Assembly (NCBI GenBank): GCA_963920525.1
Contig: OY986435.1
Coordinates: 272,544,848 to 272,608,847 of the forward strand
Length of the DNA: 64,000 nt
Source of the DNA: Dichetophora obliterata
Lineage: Eukaryota; Arthropoda; Insecta; Diptera; Sciomyzidae
Direction: 5' to 3'
Part shown: positions 11,640 through 22,032 of the stretch, piece after piece
Layout of the letters: every line of letters starts with the position of its first letter
Position numbering within the stretch: the first letter of the stretch is position 1
Position numbers and translations under genes: made by a program
The notes under the pieces: model-generated
Database searches by the model: none
What the model was told of the DNA's origin: nothing
What the model saw: only the letters and a program-made list of their open reading frames with translations

Positions 11640-12205
11640 TGCCACCCTAAATAATGAATGCGCTCATGAAGCAGAACTTGTGTTTTGACAGATGTTCTTC
11701 CTCACAAACAGATTTTTTTTTTGCTCGGGAAGAGCTTTTGTCAAATAACGACGCTCTATCTCTCTTCCTCAGCGACGAAAATTCCTTCTACACACGTATA
11801 GTGTGTGTGAGTATAACACCACTTCCTTATCTTTTATTTCTATGGTTTTGGTATTGTTGTTTTCTTTTGTTATTGTTCTTAAAACAGCTGTTTTAAAACT
11901 ATGATGACAAATTGATATAAAGTTGAACTAACGTTGTTTTACTGAAATTTGATCTGATCTAGTGGCACGGGAATGCAGCTTATGTTTCGCAGCGGAGCAA
12001 ATGGAGGGGAAAGAACGATGCGTCAGCAGAGGATTTTATTGATGGTTGCTTACTTATGTTTTCTAAGTTTCCTATCTTGTTATCTTTGCTCTCTGTATTG
12101 ATGACGAGAGTTACTCGGAAAAAGACAATGACGCAAACTAAAGATTTACCCTCTACCAAAATCGTTCAACGCGCCTAAAGAAGTTTTCACTTCAAAAAAA
12201 TATTT
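11640..12205 (+). repeat. segment repeated in inverse orientation at 59.7-60.7 kb
   Basis: Blocks shared with the reverse complement of 59690-60720 include TTGTGTTTTGACAGATG, a CACCACTTCCTTAT-like stretch, and about 140 bp from CTAAGTTTCCTATCTTG onward that is nearly identical. The last block directly precedes the transposase remnant at 12314 and may be its 5' end. Confidence 0.65.
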
Positions 12206-13342
12206 TTAGTTGAAGCAGAACATTTTTATGAAGATAACTCAGGAAATGAAGAAGACTCAATAATGAAAAATAATGAAAATCTATCTCTAGGTATTCTTAT
12301 AAGAAAAATTTAGTTGGTAAGGCCTGTCATATGTATAATGAACTCATATTTGTTGTCCTATTTTGTTAAAGCTGAAGAACAATATATTTATGAAGAAACT
12401 TTGGAAGATGAAGAAACTTCGGAAGAATACGAAATTGGAATCAGTTTGGATCAAGAGGAAAATAGAGATAGTTTTGAAAATCGCCGTACTTCAAAAGATA
12501 TAATAACGGCACGAGTTTCTGTTGCATTAGATAAGTGCAAAGTGAAGCGATCGTGATGCTGTGCATCTACTTTCAGCTATTGTTGAGTTCAGCTATTAAC
12601 CGAACTACTATTCGAAATGCACGATTATACTTTCGAGAAGAAAGTTCGCACCGAAAATTTAAATGTTGAATTTGCAGTTATCCATTGGGACACAATATTA
12701 CTTCCTAGTTTGGCAACCCATAAATATGTGGATCGTATTCCAATAATTGTAACTGCTCCAAACTTAGAACAATTGCTTGATGTGCCAGAAATCCAGTGCG
12801 GGCCAGGGAAAAATATTTCGTCCGCCGTATATAATGCACTAGAAAACTGGTCACTTCTACAAAAGGTTCAGGCATTTGTCTTTGATACTACATCGTCAAA
12901 TACTGGTCGTTTAAATGGAGCAACGTTTTTACTTCAACAAAAATTGGGAAGAGAAATTCTATTTTTGGCATGTCGTCATCACGTATTAGAGTTGATTTTG
13001 CAAAAAGCTGTTAGTAATGCAAAGCTATTTACATCATCTGCACCTGATATTTTAATCTTTAAACGGCTTAAAAGTGAATGGCAAATTATTAATAAAGCCA
13101 ATCTTTCAAATTTTACCACTATTGAATATCTTTAGAACACCATTTCTAAAGGTCGTGATGAAATTTTGTCATTTTGTTTTGATAAACTCAAAGAAAATTT
13201 CATTCGTGTTTCAGTCGTGTTCATCTTCAGTCGTGCTGTTGCTCTGATTTGCCTTAATAATGTTGTGCTTTAATTGCTCTAATGCAATTGCTAATGACTT
13301 ACAAATAAACTGTTTTGTATGCAATTCAATCCTTCATAGTCA

Positions 13343-13722
13343 GTGTTTGAATTTACAATAAATGCAAATCTATTTGACTCTATTGTTTCACATCCGAATA
13401 TTCAGTTTATGTGCGATAAGTGCTTGAATTCTTCTTCAAATGTGTTTTCTGTAATAAATTCATTAGTAGCTGAAATGGCTGATTTAAAATCTTTGCTAAT
13501 GCAAATTATAAATAAAGAGGTCAGTGACCCACTCAAGGGACAAAGCAAATTGTTAAATGCAAAAAACTCTAATGCAGCGACTAATGTTACTCGTCAAACG
13601 TCTCATGTTGTTGCTGGTTCAGGTGTAAAACCTAACTCTCCATCTCTTAGCAATCGTGAAATGTCGCTCACTCGTTTACGTTCAAGAAAACCGGTTTCTA
13701 CAGCTAATACTGTGCGCACTAC
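13343..13722 (+). CDS. CR1 ORF1, 5' part (PHD-like finger and coiled coil)
   Basis: Open frame running into the P-like insertion. Residues near the start include QFMCDKC, the last pair of a PHD-type finger. The first pairs (CFVCNS, LHSQC) lie just upstream in another frame, so there is a small frameshift around 13340 and the true start is further left. A short predicted coiled coil follows (VINSLVAEMADLKSLLMQI), then Ser/Thr/Asn-rich linker. In insect CR1 elements ORF1 binds RNA and DNA as a nucleoprotein partner of ORF2. The frame continues precisely at 14818 after the inserted element. Confidence 0.7.
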
Positions 13723-13723
13723 A

Positions 13724-14817
13724 CATGAACCAATAAGAGAAGATCACGCAAAGAGCAGTGCGAGAAAAAAGTAATTTTTCGTGCAACGTCATCAGTCACA
13801 AGCAAGCTATGAAACTGTCAATTTGCATATGTTTTGCATGCAAAACATGTGAAAACTCGGATAAAAGTGAAAAATTATAAAATTAATAAGTTTAATTCGC
13901 GAAAAAAGTGTTTGAATACTTTGTTTGTTTATATTTCCATACAGTAACTAAATGTAAAGAACGCTGTAAAAAGAAAAACTGCAAATAAATAGAATACAAA
14001 ATTGGATGTTCACTTTGTTTTTATTATTGAACTGTTTTGTTCAATTTTCTTTTCCTCTGCATCGAATTGTTCACAATTTCTTTATATAATAATCTTATTT
14101 TAAAAAACATTCGTGCACGGAAAAACTTTTTTTTTATTTTGTTGTCACAAATAACATGCTCTGCACTTGTAATGTGCGTCTGCAAATAATTTTTGCTTAT
14201 TAGCAGCCCGTCGCCATTTACGTCTTGAACACTTTTCCCAACGCAGTCATATGCGCCATGAGCTCTTCCGTTGGCTTGGCGAACCGCCTTCGCTGAAATG
14301 ATCTACCTAAGTGATGCTGCCGCTTCTTCTTCCAGCTTTATGTTCGGAACGTCTTTGTGCAATTTGTGGCAGATGTATCACGCGAGGTTTTCCAAACCGC
14401 TGTTCACTCCAAGAAAAAGATTAAAAATATTGAATTCATAAAATTGTTAAATTTGACTTACACTTGCGAATATAGCTGCCGTGTTTTCGCTTGAAGTAAC
14501 AGTGTCGACATTTAGCCGACAAAAAATCTCCCATTGCTTACAAGCAATTTTTTCCTTGGGGAAACGGTAGAAACCAACGTATTTGTTTTTTTTTTGCTGT
14601 TGCAATTAATGCATGTCGCTACAGCACACTTCGTTTTAATATAAAAACACATTATATTTATATGATAATTCTTTAAAATTTTAACAAATAACATTCAACA
14701 TCCAATCACTAATCGTAAACAAAAGATTTTGTGACCGATGACGTCAGACCTATCAGCTGTTTTTGTTTACAATATGGCGGCTCTTTTCTTTGCATGATCT
14801 TTATTTCTTGGTTCATG
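13724..14817 (-). mobile_element. P-like DNA transposon with THAP exon, inside CR1 ORF1
   Basis: Inverted termini CATGAACCAA (13724) and TTGGTTCATG (14817) continue as an imperfect TIR of about 85 bp (shared AAGATCAYGCAAAGA and ACGTCATCRGTCACAA). CGCACTAC occurs at 13715-13722 and again at 14818-14825, an 8-bp duplication with one extra A on the left. CATG termini and 8-bp duplications are features of P elements, and a THAP-like exon on the minus strand supports this. Only about 1.1 kb long, it lacks a catalytic domain and is an internally deleted copy. Removing it restores the ORF1 frame. Confidence 0.8.
14462..14652 (-). pseudogene. THAP-domain exon of the P-like element
   Basis: ATG at 14652 is followed by KCAVATCINCNSKKK, the first Cys pair of a THAP zinc finger. 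After a one-base shift in a poly-A run the frame reads YRFPKEKIACKQWEIFC, matching the THAP F-P and W positions. A splice donor (GTAAGT) follows at 14461. The Cys-x2-His pair expected later is not visible. In P transposases the N-terminal THAP domain binds the transposon ends. The frameshift and lost pair indicate a non-functional remnant. Confidence 0.65.
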
Positions 14818-15543
14818 CGCACTACATTAAACTCTCCATCTCCTGCTTTGCTGGTTAACTCTCAGCCCTGTGTTGTTGTTACTGCTTCTAAGCATGAAAC
14901 TACTGTTGCTTCTACTTTGTCAACTCTTCCTATTCATCATTCTGCTCCTCTGTCCAATGCTGTTACTCATCAAAGCTCTCTACCATCTATTGTTGTTCCT
15001 GATACTAATTCTGAAATTGCTACTTTGACTTATTCTCAAGCATTGATCTCTTCTACTGATTCCTCTTATGCTGCTGTTAACGCTGTTCCTGTTTCCAATA
15101 TGAATATGGCAACGTCTACTTCATCACGAACTATATTCTCGTCTACTGATGATTTTATTGCTATTGCTTTTGTTGCTGCCTCTCAAGAATACTTTCATGC
15201 TAATGTACCTGCTAATGATTTTAACTCCTTGGAGCAAGAGCTATATAATGATAATAATAACAATGACTGGAATACGGTTCAAAGCAAGAATAAACAAATT
15301 AATCGCTCTAAACCTATAGTTGGCCTTAATGAAAACTATGAGCTTGATGTTGCTACGAAGAAAAAGTATCTGCACCTATCGTCGTTTAAGCCTTATGTTA
15401 CTGAGGAAAACATTATTTCTTATGTAATTAAACATGCTTCTATCGATCGTATTCATCTTACATGTCACAAACTCGTGAAAAAGGATGTTAACTTAAATAA
15501 TCTGGAGAGTATTAATTTTAAACTTGGTGTGACTGAAATGTGA
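14818..15543 (+). CDS. CR1 ORF1, 3' part
   Basis: Continues the ORF1 frame from 13722 once the P-like insertion is skipped: codons for RTT at the left end of the insertion are duplicated and lead here into LNSPSPALLVNSQPC. The region is rich in Ser, Thr, Ala and Val, then becomes charged (YNDNNNNDWNTVQSKNKQ). It ends in a short folded-looking segment (LHLSSFKPYVTEENIISYVI) that resembles the C-terminal domain of LINE ORF1 proteins that follows a low-complexity linker. Stop at 15541-15543, only 6 bp before the ORF2 reading frame opens. Confidence 0.7.
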   Translation, partial: RTTLNSPSPALLVNSQPCVVVTASKHETTVASTLSTLPIHHSAPLSNAVTHQSSLPSIVVPDTNSEIATLTYSQALISSTDSSYAAVNAVPVSNMNMATSTSSRTIFSSTDDFIAIAFVAASQEYFHANVPANDFNSLEQELYNDNNNNDWNTVQSKNKQINRSKPIVGLNENYELDVATKKKYLHLSSFKPYVTEENIISYVIKHASIDRIHLTCHKLVKKDVNLNNLESINFKLGVTEM

Positions 15544-15549
15544 AACTCT

Positions 15550-16869
15550 TTGGCAGAGAAATGTTACTGTTCGGTCGTTTATAAATTTTCAAAACGTAGG
15601 GAGAACACCGTTACCGACTTAGATTCTTCGGTTGTTTGCCGAAATCTTAAAATTTATTTCCAGAATATGTCTGGAATAAGAACTAAATCTCAAATAATTT
15701 TCAATTTCACGTCAGAAATTTTTATATTTGTGGAGACCTGGCTTAACCTCGAGTTTTTCGATGGTGAATTTTTCGATACTAAAAAGTTTCATGTTTATCG
15801 TAAAGATCGTGACGCTGAAAAAACTGGATTTAATAGAGGTGGCGGCGTTCTTGTAGCTGTAAAAAGTTGTCTCTGCTCTTCGTTACATAATCTGCAATGT
15901 CCTGATTCACTGCTTGACCAACTTTGTGTCGCGCTAACTGGACCATATGGAGCTTTCTATATGTGCGTATCGTATATTCCGCCGTCGAGTCCTGAGTTTA
16001 TCTACACTGCTCATGTGGATAATATTATTGCGCTTCAGTCATCAATTGGTGCCAACTGTCATTTAGCTGTTTTTGGGGACTTTAACCTCAGCAATGTATC
16101 GTGGACTTATCTCGGTGGTGAATTTACTCCAGTGAACATCAATCATTCTCATGAAATGTATCTTATAGATAGTCTCCTGAGTATCGATCTACTTCAAATT
16201 AATTCTTATTTAAATAATTTAAATCGAATTTTAGATCTTATATTTATATCTAATAATATTAAGTATGATCTTTCAGAGTGCATGTGTCCGATTCGTCAGT
16301 CTGATATGCATCATATTCCGCTAATCCTAAATATTAATTTCTATGATCTTATACACTCTGCTCCGTCATCTAGTTTATTTTACTTTAAATTATGTAATTT
16401 TAATAATCTTTCAAGTATTTTTAGATGTACCGACTGGATCTCTTTATTTAATGGTAAAAATGTCGCAATTTGTTTTGATGATTTTGAAGCGCAAGTAACT
16501 TCAGTTTGTGTAAACAATATTCCTCGTTTGGCTCGTAAAACTTATAGACACCCATGGTACACTAATGGCCTTAAAAAATTGAAAAACCTTCGAAATAAAC
16601 ATCTTAGGTTATTTAAATCTACAAACGATGATGAGCATAAGTCTAAATATTTACAATTTATGAGAGAATTTAATTTTCTCAACAAATTCTTATATAAGCA
16701 GTATATTATGGGTTTTGAATCGAATATAAAAATAAATCCCAAGTCTTTTTGGAATTTTATTGAGTCAAAAAAGGGTTGCTCAAATATTCCAACAACAATG
16801 AATTTGAATGGGGTGTCTTCAGTTTCCCTAGTGGATACAGTTAAACTTTTTGCTGACTTTTTTCATTGA
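15550..16869 (+). CDS. CR1 ORF2, endonuclease domain and start of RT
   Basis: The first ~270 residues are an apurinic/apyrimidinic-type endonuclease: LKIYFQNMSGIRTK (Asn site), FVETWLN (Glu), RGGGVLVAVKS, VSYIPPSS, VFGDFNLSNVSW (Asp, Asn) and QSDMHHIPLIL (final His in the S-D-H-like block, here DMHH). A basic linker (YRHPWYTNGLKKLKNLRNKHLRL) typical of LINE ORF2 follows. The frame stops at 16869, where the RT should begin. Comparison with the next frame shows that a stretch of N-terminal RT sequence is missing, so this copy cannot make full ORF2 protein. Confidence 0.85.
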   Translation: MAEKCYCSVVYKFSKRRENTVTDLDSSVVCRNLKIYFQNMSGIRTKSQIIFNFTSEIFIFVETWLNLEFFDGEFFDTKKFHVYRKDRDAEKTGFNRGGGVLVAVKSCLCSSLHNLQCPDSLLDQLCVALTGPYGAFYMCVSYIPPSSPEFIYTAHVDNIIALQSSIGANCHLAVFGDFNLSNVSWTYLGGEFTPVNINHSHEMYLIDSLLSIDLLQINSYLNNLNRILDLIFISNNIKYDLSECMCPIRQSDMHHIPLILNINFYDLIHSAPSSSLFYFKLCNFNNLSSIFRCTDWISLFNGKNVAICFDDFEAQVTSVCVNNIPRLARKTYRHPWYTNGLKKLKNLRNKHLRLFKSTNDDEHKSKYLQFMREFNFLNKFLYKQYIMGFESNIKINPKSFWNFIESKKGCSNIPTTMNLNGVSSVSLVDTVKLFADFFH

Positions 16870-18373
16870 ATCATTGTGTCAAGTAAAAAATACTGTGAAG
16901 GCCGACATTGATGTTTTCTGCCCTGTAGTGTTTTTAAAAAGTGCTCAGGCCTTGTCTGTTCCCTTGTGCCATGTATTTAATATGTCACTAGCGGCTGGGA
17001 CATTCTTAGATAGTTGGAAGGTTTCCCATATTACTCCTGTTTTTAAATCTGGATCTAAACATGATATCTCTAACTATCGACCCATCTCAAAGTTGTCTAC
17101 TATCTCTAAAATTTTTGAAAGAATTGTTAAAATTAAGATATGTTTTCTTGTTAAACGCTACTTATGTCCTGAACAGCATGGTTTCATTTCAGGTCGTTCT
17201 ACCTTAACTAACCTAACGATCTTTAATCAATATTGTATTTCATCCTTTGAGGGTGGTTGTCATGTTGACGCCATTTATACGGATTTTTCTAAAGCGTTTG
17301 ATAAAGTTTGCCATAATATCTTAATCGCAAAACTTTTCAAAATGGGTTTCCACTCAACTTTTTTAGATTGGATTAAATCTTACCTTAGCGGTAGATCTTG
17401 TTATGTATCAATTAATAATGTTAAATCCTATAAGTTCATTGCTTCTTCTGGGGTGCCGCAAGGTAGTATCTTGGGCCCCTTATTATTTATATTATTTATT
17501 AATGATATAAATAAAATATTCTGCGACTCAAAATATTTGCTTTATGCTGATGACCTTAAATTATTTAAAAGTGTCAGTAGCATATCTGATGCTATTTCAT
17601 TGCAATCTGATTTAGATAATTTACTTAATTGGAGTAAGATTAATGCTCTTCCATTGAATATTTCTAAATGCATTCATATAACATATTCTAAATGCAATCA
17701 TTTTTTGAAATTTCAGTACAATATTTCTGAAATTCCACTTAAATGTGTTGAATCTATAAAAGATCTTGGAGTCATATTTGACTGTAAGTTCACTTTTAAT
17801 GAACATATTAATTTTATTGTTCCTAAAGCTTACTTGATGCTAGCTTTTATACGCAGAAATAGTTCAGAGTTTTCTGACCCACATACCGTTAAGTCACTTT
17901 ATAATGCTTTTGTTCGCTCGAAACTGGAATATGCTTCCTTCATCTGGAATCCGATTTATGCAGTTCATACCTTTAGGTTGGAACAAGTTCAGAAAAGATA
18001 TACAAAGTTTGCTCTTCGTTTGTTATATAGTCGTGAAGATATCCCTCCATATAATGTAAGATGTTTACTCTTAGGTATAAAATCGTTAGAATCGCGAAGG
18101 AAAGTTCAGTCCCTTGTCGTTATATATGATATAATTTCAGGTAACATTGACTGTCCTTCTCTTTTGGGTCTTATAAATTTTAATATACCGTCAAGACAGT
18201 TGCGGCATTTTAACTTGTTTTTTATTAAATTTCATAGGTCTAATTATGCACGCAATGAACCTTTGCAACGAGCTTTGTCTTTGTATAATGATTTGTCGAT
18301 ACATGTTTTGTTTGATTTCTCATTGTCGAAAATGTGTTTTAAATCAATATTAAATACTTTATTTTTAGTTTAA
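16850..18373 (+). CDS. CR1 ORF2, reverse transcriptase domain
   Basis: In another frame from the endonuclease piece. RT blocks in order: [94 protein letters not shown] (catalytic YADD intact), then the thumb-like IKDLGVIFD and the C-terminal SKLEYASFIWNPIY block. No RNase H follows, as expected for CR1. The N-terminal palm region upstream of WKVS is deleted, so the element is inactive despite the intact catalytic box. Confidence 0.85.
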   Translation: MLTFFIESLCQVKNTVKADIDVFCPVVFLKSAQALSVPLCHVFNMSLAAGTFLDSWKVSHITPVFKSGSKHDISNYRPISKLSTISKIFERIVKIKICFLVKRYLCPEQHGFISGRSTLTNLTIFNQYCISSFEGGCHVDAIYTDFSKAFDKVCHNILIAKLFKMGFHSTFLDWIKSYLSGRSCYVSINNVKSYKFIASSGVPQGSILGPLLFILFINDINKIFCDSKYLLYADDLKLFKSVSSISDAISLQSDLDNLLNWSKINALPLNISKCIHITYSKCNHFLKFQYNISEIPLKCVESIKDLGVIFDCKFTFNEHINFIVPKAYLMLAFIRRNSSEFSDPHTVKSLYNAFVRSKLEYASFIWNPIYAVHTFRLEQVQKRYTKFALRLLYSREDIPPYNVRCLLLGIKSLESRRKVQSLVVIYDIISGNIDCPSLLGLINFNIPSRQLRHFNLFFIKFHRSNYARNEPLQRALSLYNDLSIHVLFDFSLSKMCFKSILNTLFLV

Positions 18374-18438
18374 TTAATTTTATTATATTTATAACTTTTG
18401 GTTAAGATTAGTCTGTAAGGATTTAATCCATAGACTCG

Positions 18439-18461
18439 AATAAATAAATAAATAAATAAAT
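18439..18461. repeat. AAAT microsatellite tail of the CR1 element
   Basis: About six TAAA/AAAT units end the LINE exactly where the interrupted transposase sequence resumes. This is the 3' tail left by target-primed reverse transcription. Confidence 0.8.
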
Positions 18462-19275
18462 AAAATTTTCCAAGGCATGACTACAAAGAGTTCATAGAAC
18501 TTGTTATTATAACATTAGGAGAAAGAAGCTCCACCTGGTGGAATAAAAATTCATATTCCAGGTGCATTCCACCATGCTAGATGGATGGCAAAAGGAATAT
18601 ATTGCCTGAAGATATTTTAATTGAGGTCAGAGTTTCATGTATCAAAAACTGAAGTAAAAGTTTTAGAACGAATTTGTGCGTTTATTATAAAAAATTACAT
18701 AAGGGCATGGTGTTCAGCTTCGGCTGCAATTGAAGCACCATTTAACGATTATAAGTTAATTCAGTCATTACATGATTTAAAAGAACATGATGAAAACATT
18801 GCGAACGCATGTTTATCGAAATTCTTGAATCATTTATGGTATTTAAGTGAAGAGTGTATAGCTTTTTCTATTTTTGATGAACGAATTTCTAAAAAAATGC
18901 GTAGGAACATGGCGACAACGTTAAAGGAATTTAATGATGAATCATCAATCGCTGAAAATATTAGTGAAGTGGCGTCAAAAAATTTCAATTGAACAAGAAA
19001 GACCTCTCTGAATTCTTAACCAAAGAGTTTCCAACAAGTTTTTTAAGCGCAAGATCCCTTAAATTATTCAAAAAATTTAATATAACTTTGGAGTTTCTTG
19101 AAGAAGATCCTGAAAAATGGTGTTATAACATCAATTATCAAAATGGAAAACTGTTATTAATACTCTATGCGTCATAAACGATTCAGCTGAAAGAGGAGTT
19201 GAACTAATGGAAGAGTTTAATTAAAAAATTACAAATAACGAAAGTCAAAAACAATTTTTGTTACAAGTAAGTTTT

Positions 19276-19916
19276 AGGAAAATCGTTTTATTTTTATATA
19301 ATAAATTAATAATATTATTCTAAAAAGGTCGTGCAAAAATATAGACAACAATATTCGAAGTCAACTTACAAGGCTTTAAGCGCACCATTATTCTAAAATC
19401 AACAAAATTAGAATTTTTATTAATGTTAAAATAAAAAGCTATTTAATGTATATATTTAAAATGTTTATAAAATGTTTTAATAACTAAAATATTTATTTAT
19501 TAAATCTTCTGTTTATCACCTATTTATCTACAAAAGTGCTAGTTTTCTATGTCATTAAAAACTCTCACGAGATTTGGCTCATGTGGGAAAAGCAAAATTC
19601 AACGCTTTTTTGTGATTTTAAACCATCGAGCGGCACGTTTTGTCCTGGTCTGATCTAAAAAAAATTTTGTGTATCACTCTTGCTGGGATAAATAAAAAAA
19701 GGCGGGGTCCCGACTTTCATATTTAAAACTTCAAAAATAACGACCACCCTAATGACCATCTCCTGTTCAAATGTTTTAGGTTTCCGAGAAAAGAGTTCTA
19801 TTATAATATTTGGTTATAGTTAGCAATCTATATACTTGCTTATTTCGGAATAAATATTTGGTTATTGAAAATAAATTAAAGATATATTTGAGCCTTCTAG
19901 TTGTGACTAATGCTTA
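19276..19916. other. non-coding stretch before the Helitron
   Basis: No gene or terminal repeat recognised. The far end of the hAT-like transposon should lie here, but no inverted copy of its 5' side was identified. Confidence 0.4.
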
Positions 19917-22032
19917 TCTATATATATAAAAATGGATGTATGTATGTGGGTATGTGGGTATGTGGCTATATCACTATATCACGATCTTTATGAAATTTTC
20001 AGGGAAACTGAAGCCACATCTTGAGAGTGTTCCTGTGAGGTTTGGTAACGATTGGACGAGGGGGCGTGGTACCTCCCATACAAGCGCTATCGACCACAAA
20101 CCAAATAAGGGATATATACCAGACGGGTTCAATCGTAAAACTAAGATTTAGTAATTTTGTTCAGATGGTTACTGTCAGTAACTGTACAAAAAATGGGCGT
20201 GGTCGCAATATACACGCCCACTTTAGGTGCTCCAAGAGGCAGTCACGATACATAAATGTTTTCACGCCCACTTTTACCGCCCACAAATCAATATCTGTCT
20301 ATATAAAAATTAATCGTGATTTGTTCGGATGCTTATACTTGAAAATGACTGGACCAAATTGGATACTTCCTTCTACGGGTTTGTTCGTAGCTGCTACGCA
20401 AAGGATTACGAAAAAACAATGCCACACCCCTTTTATCACCCCAAATCAATAAAAATGGTATATTTAAGACGGTTTTGGTCGTATTAAATTAAAACTTAGT
20501 AAATAAGTTCTTATGATAACTGTCATTAACTTTAATAAAAACGGGCGTGGTCACTCTTATTCTACGCCTACTTTTAAGAGATTTTTTAAAAACTTCGAAA
20601 CTATTGGTCCGATTGAGCTGAAATTTTGCAAGTGGCTTTGCTTTGAGCACGAGATAGTTTAAGAAGAAATGCCACACCCCCTTTTAGGTCCCACAAATAA
20701 ATAAAAAATTTGTGTTATCGAATAGCTTTATAGTTATGGGTCGCACAGCTTAGAAATTCGGTATTCGACCACAATCTAGACGTACCATTTTAGTGATGAA
20801 ATTTTATGGGAGTTGGTCAAGGGGGAGTCGGACCTCCCATACAACAAAATTTGTGTTATCGAATATCTTTGAAGTAATCGGAATTCAGCTTTGGAATTCA
20901 GTTTTTGGCCTCAATTTACACATGCAGTTTCAATAATTTTATTTTATGGGCGTTGGACAGGGAGGCGTAACAATCTCCCTTACAACCCAAATTTGCGATA
21001 TCGAATTTCTTTGAAGTTATAGGTTGACAGCGTAAGAATTCCGTATCCGACCAAAATTTATGCATGCACTTTCATTACTTACATTTTATTGGTAGGGCAA
21101 AGGGGAATAGCACTTCCCTTACAACCCAACTTTGTGCTTTCAAATAGTTTTAGAGTTATACATAGGTCGCACAACGCCGGAATTCAGTATTCGACCTCAA
21201 TGTACACAAGCAGTTTCATTGATTTAATTTTATGTTCATTGGTAAGAGGGGCGTGGCACCTCCCATTTAACGTAAATTTGCGATATCGAATATCATTGAT
21301 GTTATAGGTCGCACAGTTTTTGAATTCAGTATTGGACCTCAATGTACACATGCAGTTTCATTGATTACATTTTATGAGCGTTGATCAAGGGGCACCTCCC
21401 ATACAACGAAAATTTGTGATATCGAATAGCTTTGGAGTGCAAAGTCGCATAGCGGCGGAGTTCAGTATTCGACCAAAATTTACGCATGCAGATTTACTGA
21501 TAAAATTTTTTAGAGTTTTTGGGGGGGGGGGCGTGACACCTCCAACTTAATCCAAATTTGGGATATCAAATAGCTTTGGAGTTATAGATAACTCAGCTTC
21601 AAAATTCAGTATTCGACCTCAATTTACACATGCAGTTTCATTGGTAAAATTTAATATGCGTAGGAAAAAGGGGAATGGCACTTCCCATACAATCCAAATT
21701 TGTGCTATCGAATAGTTTTGGAGTTATATGTCGCACAGTTTTGGAATTCGGTATTCGACCTCCATGTACACATCCAGTTTAATTGATTACATTCTATTAG
21801 CGGTGATGAAGAGGGCGTGGCACTCCTATATAACCCAATTTATGGGTAGGGCAAAGGGGAGTGGCACTTCTCTTTCAACCCAACTTTGTGCTTTCAAATA
21901 GCTTTAGAGTTATAGGTCGCACAACGCCGGAATTCAGTATTTGACCTCAATTTAGACATGCTGTTTAACTGATAATATTTTACGGGCCTTTGACAAGGGA
22001 GAGTGGCAGCAACGCGCCGGGTTTTAGCTAGT
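19917..22032 (+). mobile_element. non-autonomous Helitron
   Basis: Starts TCTATATATATAAAAATGGA, a typical dipteran Helitron 5' end, directly after A (19916). It ends CGCGCCGGGTTTTAGCTAGT at 22032 directly before T, giving the A|T insertion and CTRRT 3' end expected of Helitrons. There are no TIRs or duplication. It has no Rep/helicase coding sequence. The 3' two-thirds is a degenerate tandem array (about 20650-22015). Confidence 0.8.
20650..22015 (+). repeat. degenerate tandem array inside the Helitron
   Basis: Units of roughly 140 bp repeat the phrases AATTTGTGATATCGAATAGC, GTTATAGGTCGCACA, GGAATTCAGTATTCGACCTC, TACACATGCAGTTTCATTGA and GGGGCGTGGCACCTCCC. About nine units are recognisable with indels. 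Internal tandem repeats are common in Helitron-related non-autonomous families. Confidence 0.8.

Larger units (their letters stand above)
9989..12051. mobile_element. TIR element of about 2.06 kb
   Basis: AAGCAACCATCAATAA at 9989 is repeated inverted at 12036-12051. Similarity continues inward for about 40 bp (shared TCTGCTGAC and ATCGTTC). No clear target duplication and no transposase were seen. It contains a nested hAT-like MITE (10617-11042) and a segment (from about 11640) homologous to 59.7-60.7 kb in inverse orientation. Confidence 0.6.
13201..18461 (+). mobile_element. CR1-like non-LTR retrotransposon, nearly full length
   Basis: The element interrupts the transposase gene, whose frame resumes at 18462. 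AAAATTT occurs at 13194-13200 and 18462-18468, a 7-bp candidate target duplication. It contains ORF1 (PHD-like Cys/His finger, then a Ser/Thr-rich region), ORF2 (apurinic-type endonuclease plus reverse transcriptase) and ends in an AAAT tandem tail (about 18439-18461) in place of poly-A. The tail style and RT motifs ([28 protein letters not shown]) fit the CR1 group. A P-like DNA element sits in ORF1, and ORF2 has a deletion or frameshift near 16870. Confidence 0.85.
12062..19275 (+). pseudogene. hAT-like transposase gene (HWD / DTTSSNTG / CRHH family), interrupted
   Basis: Pieces of one transposase-like protein are spread over 7.2 kb. The 5' piece (12314-12556) is acidic. The core (12617-13135) has a VIHWDTILLP motif, FDTTSSNTGRLNG and LACRHHVLEL. 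The last gives a C-x2-H arrangement typical of hAT and related superfamilies. After 13200 the reading resumes at 18462 (FPRHDYKEFIEL-like, then a HHARWMAKGIYCLKIF frame), 18621-18992 (KFLNHLWYLSEE) and 18989-19260 (an AERGVELMEEFN-like motif, then QKQFLLQVV). This order matches a transposase-like family widespread in arthropods. The exact superfamily name is uncertain. A CR1 LINE splits the gene at 13200, and frameshifts make it dead. Confidence 0.7.

Noticed and set aside
19740..19760. A terminal inverted repeat for the 12-19 kb transposase
   Set aside because: CACCCTAA words near 11650 and 19746 are too short and in the wrong relation to be TIRs.
20650..22015. Regularly repeated units resembling a CRISPR-like or satellite array
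   Set aside because: Units are contiguous, degenerate and lie inside a Helitron with proper ends. There are no spacers, and the organism is a eukaryote.
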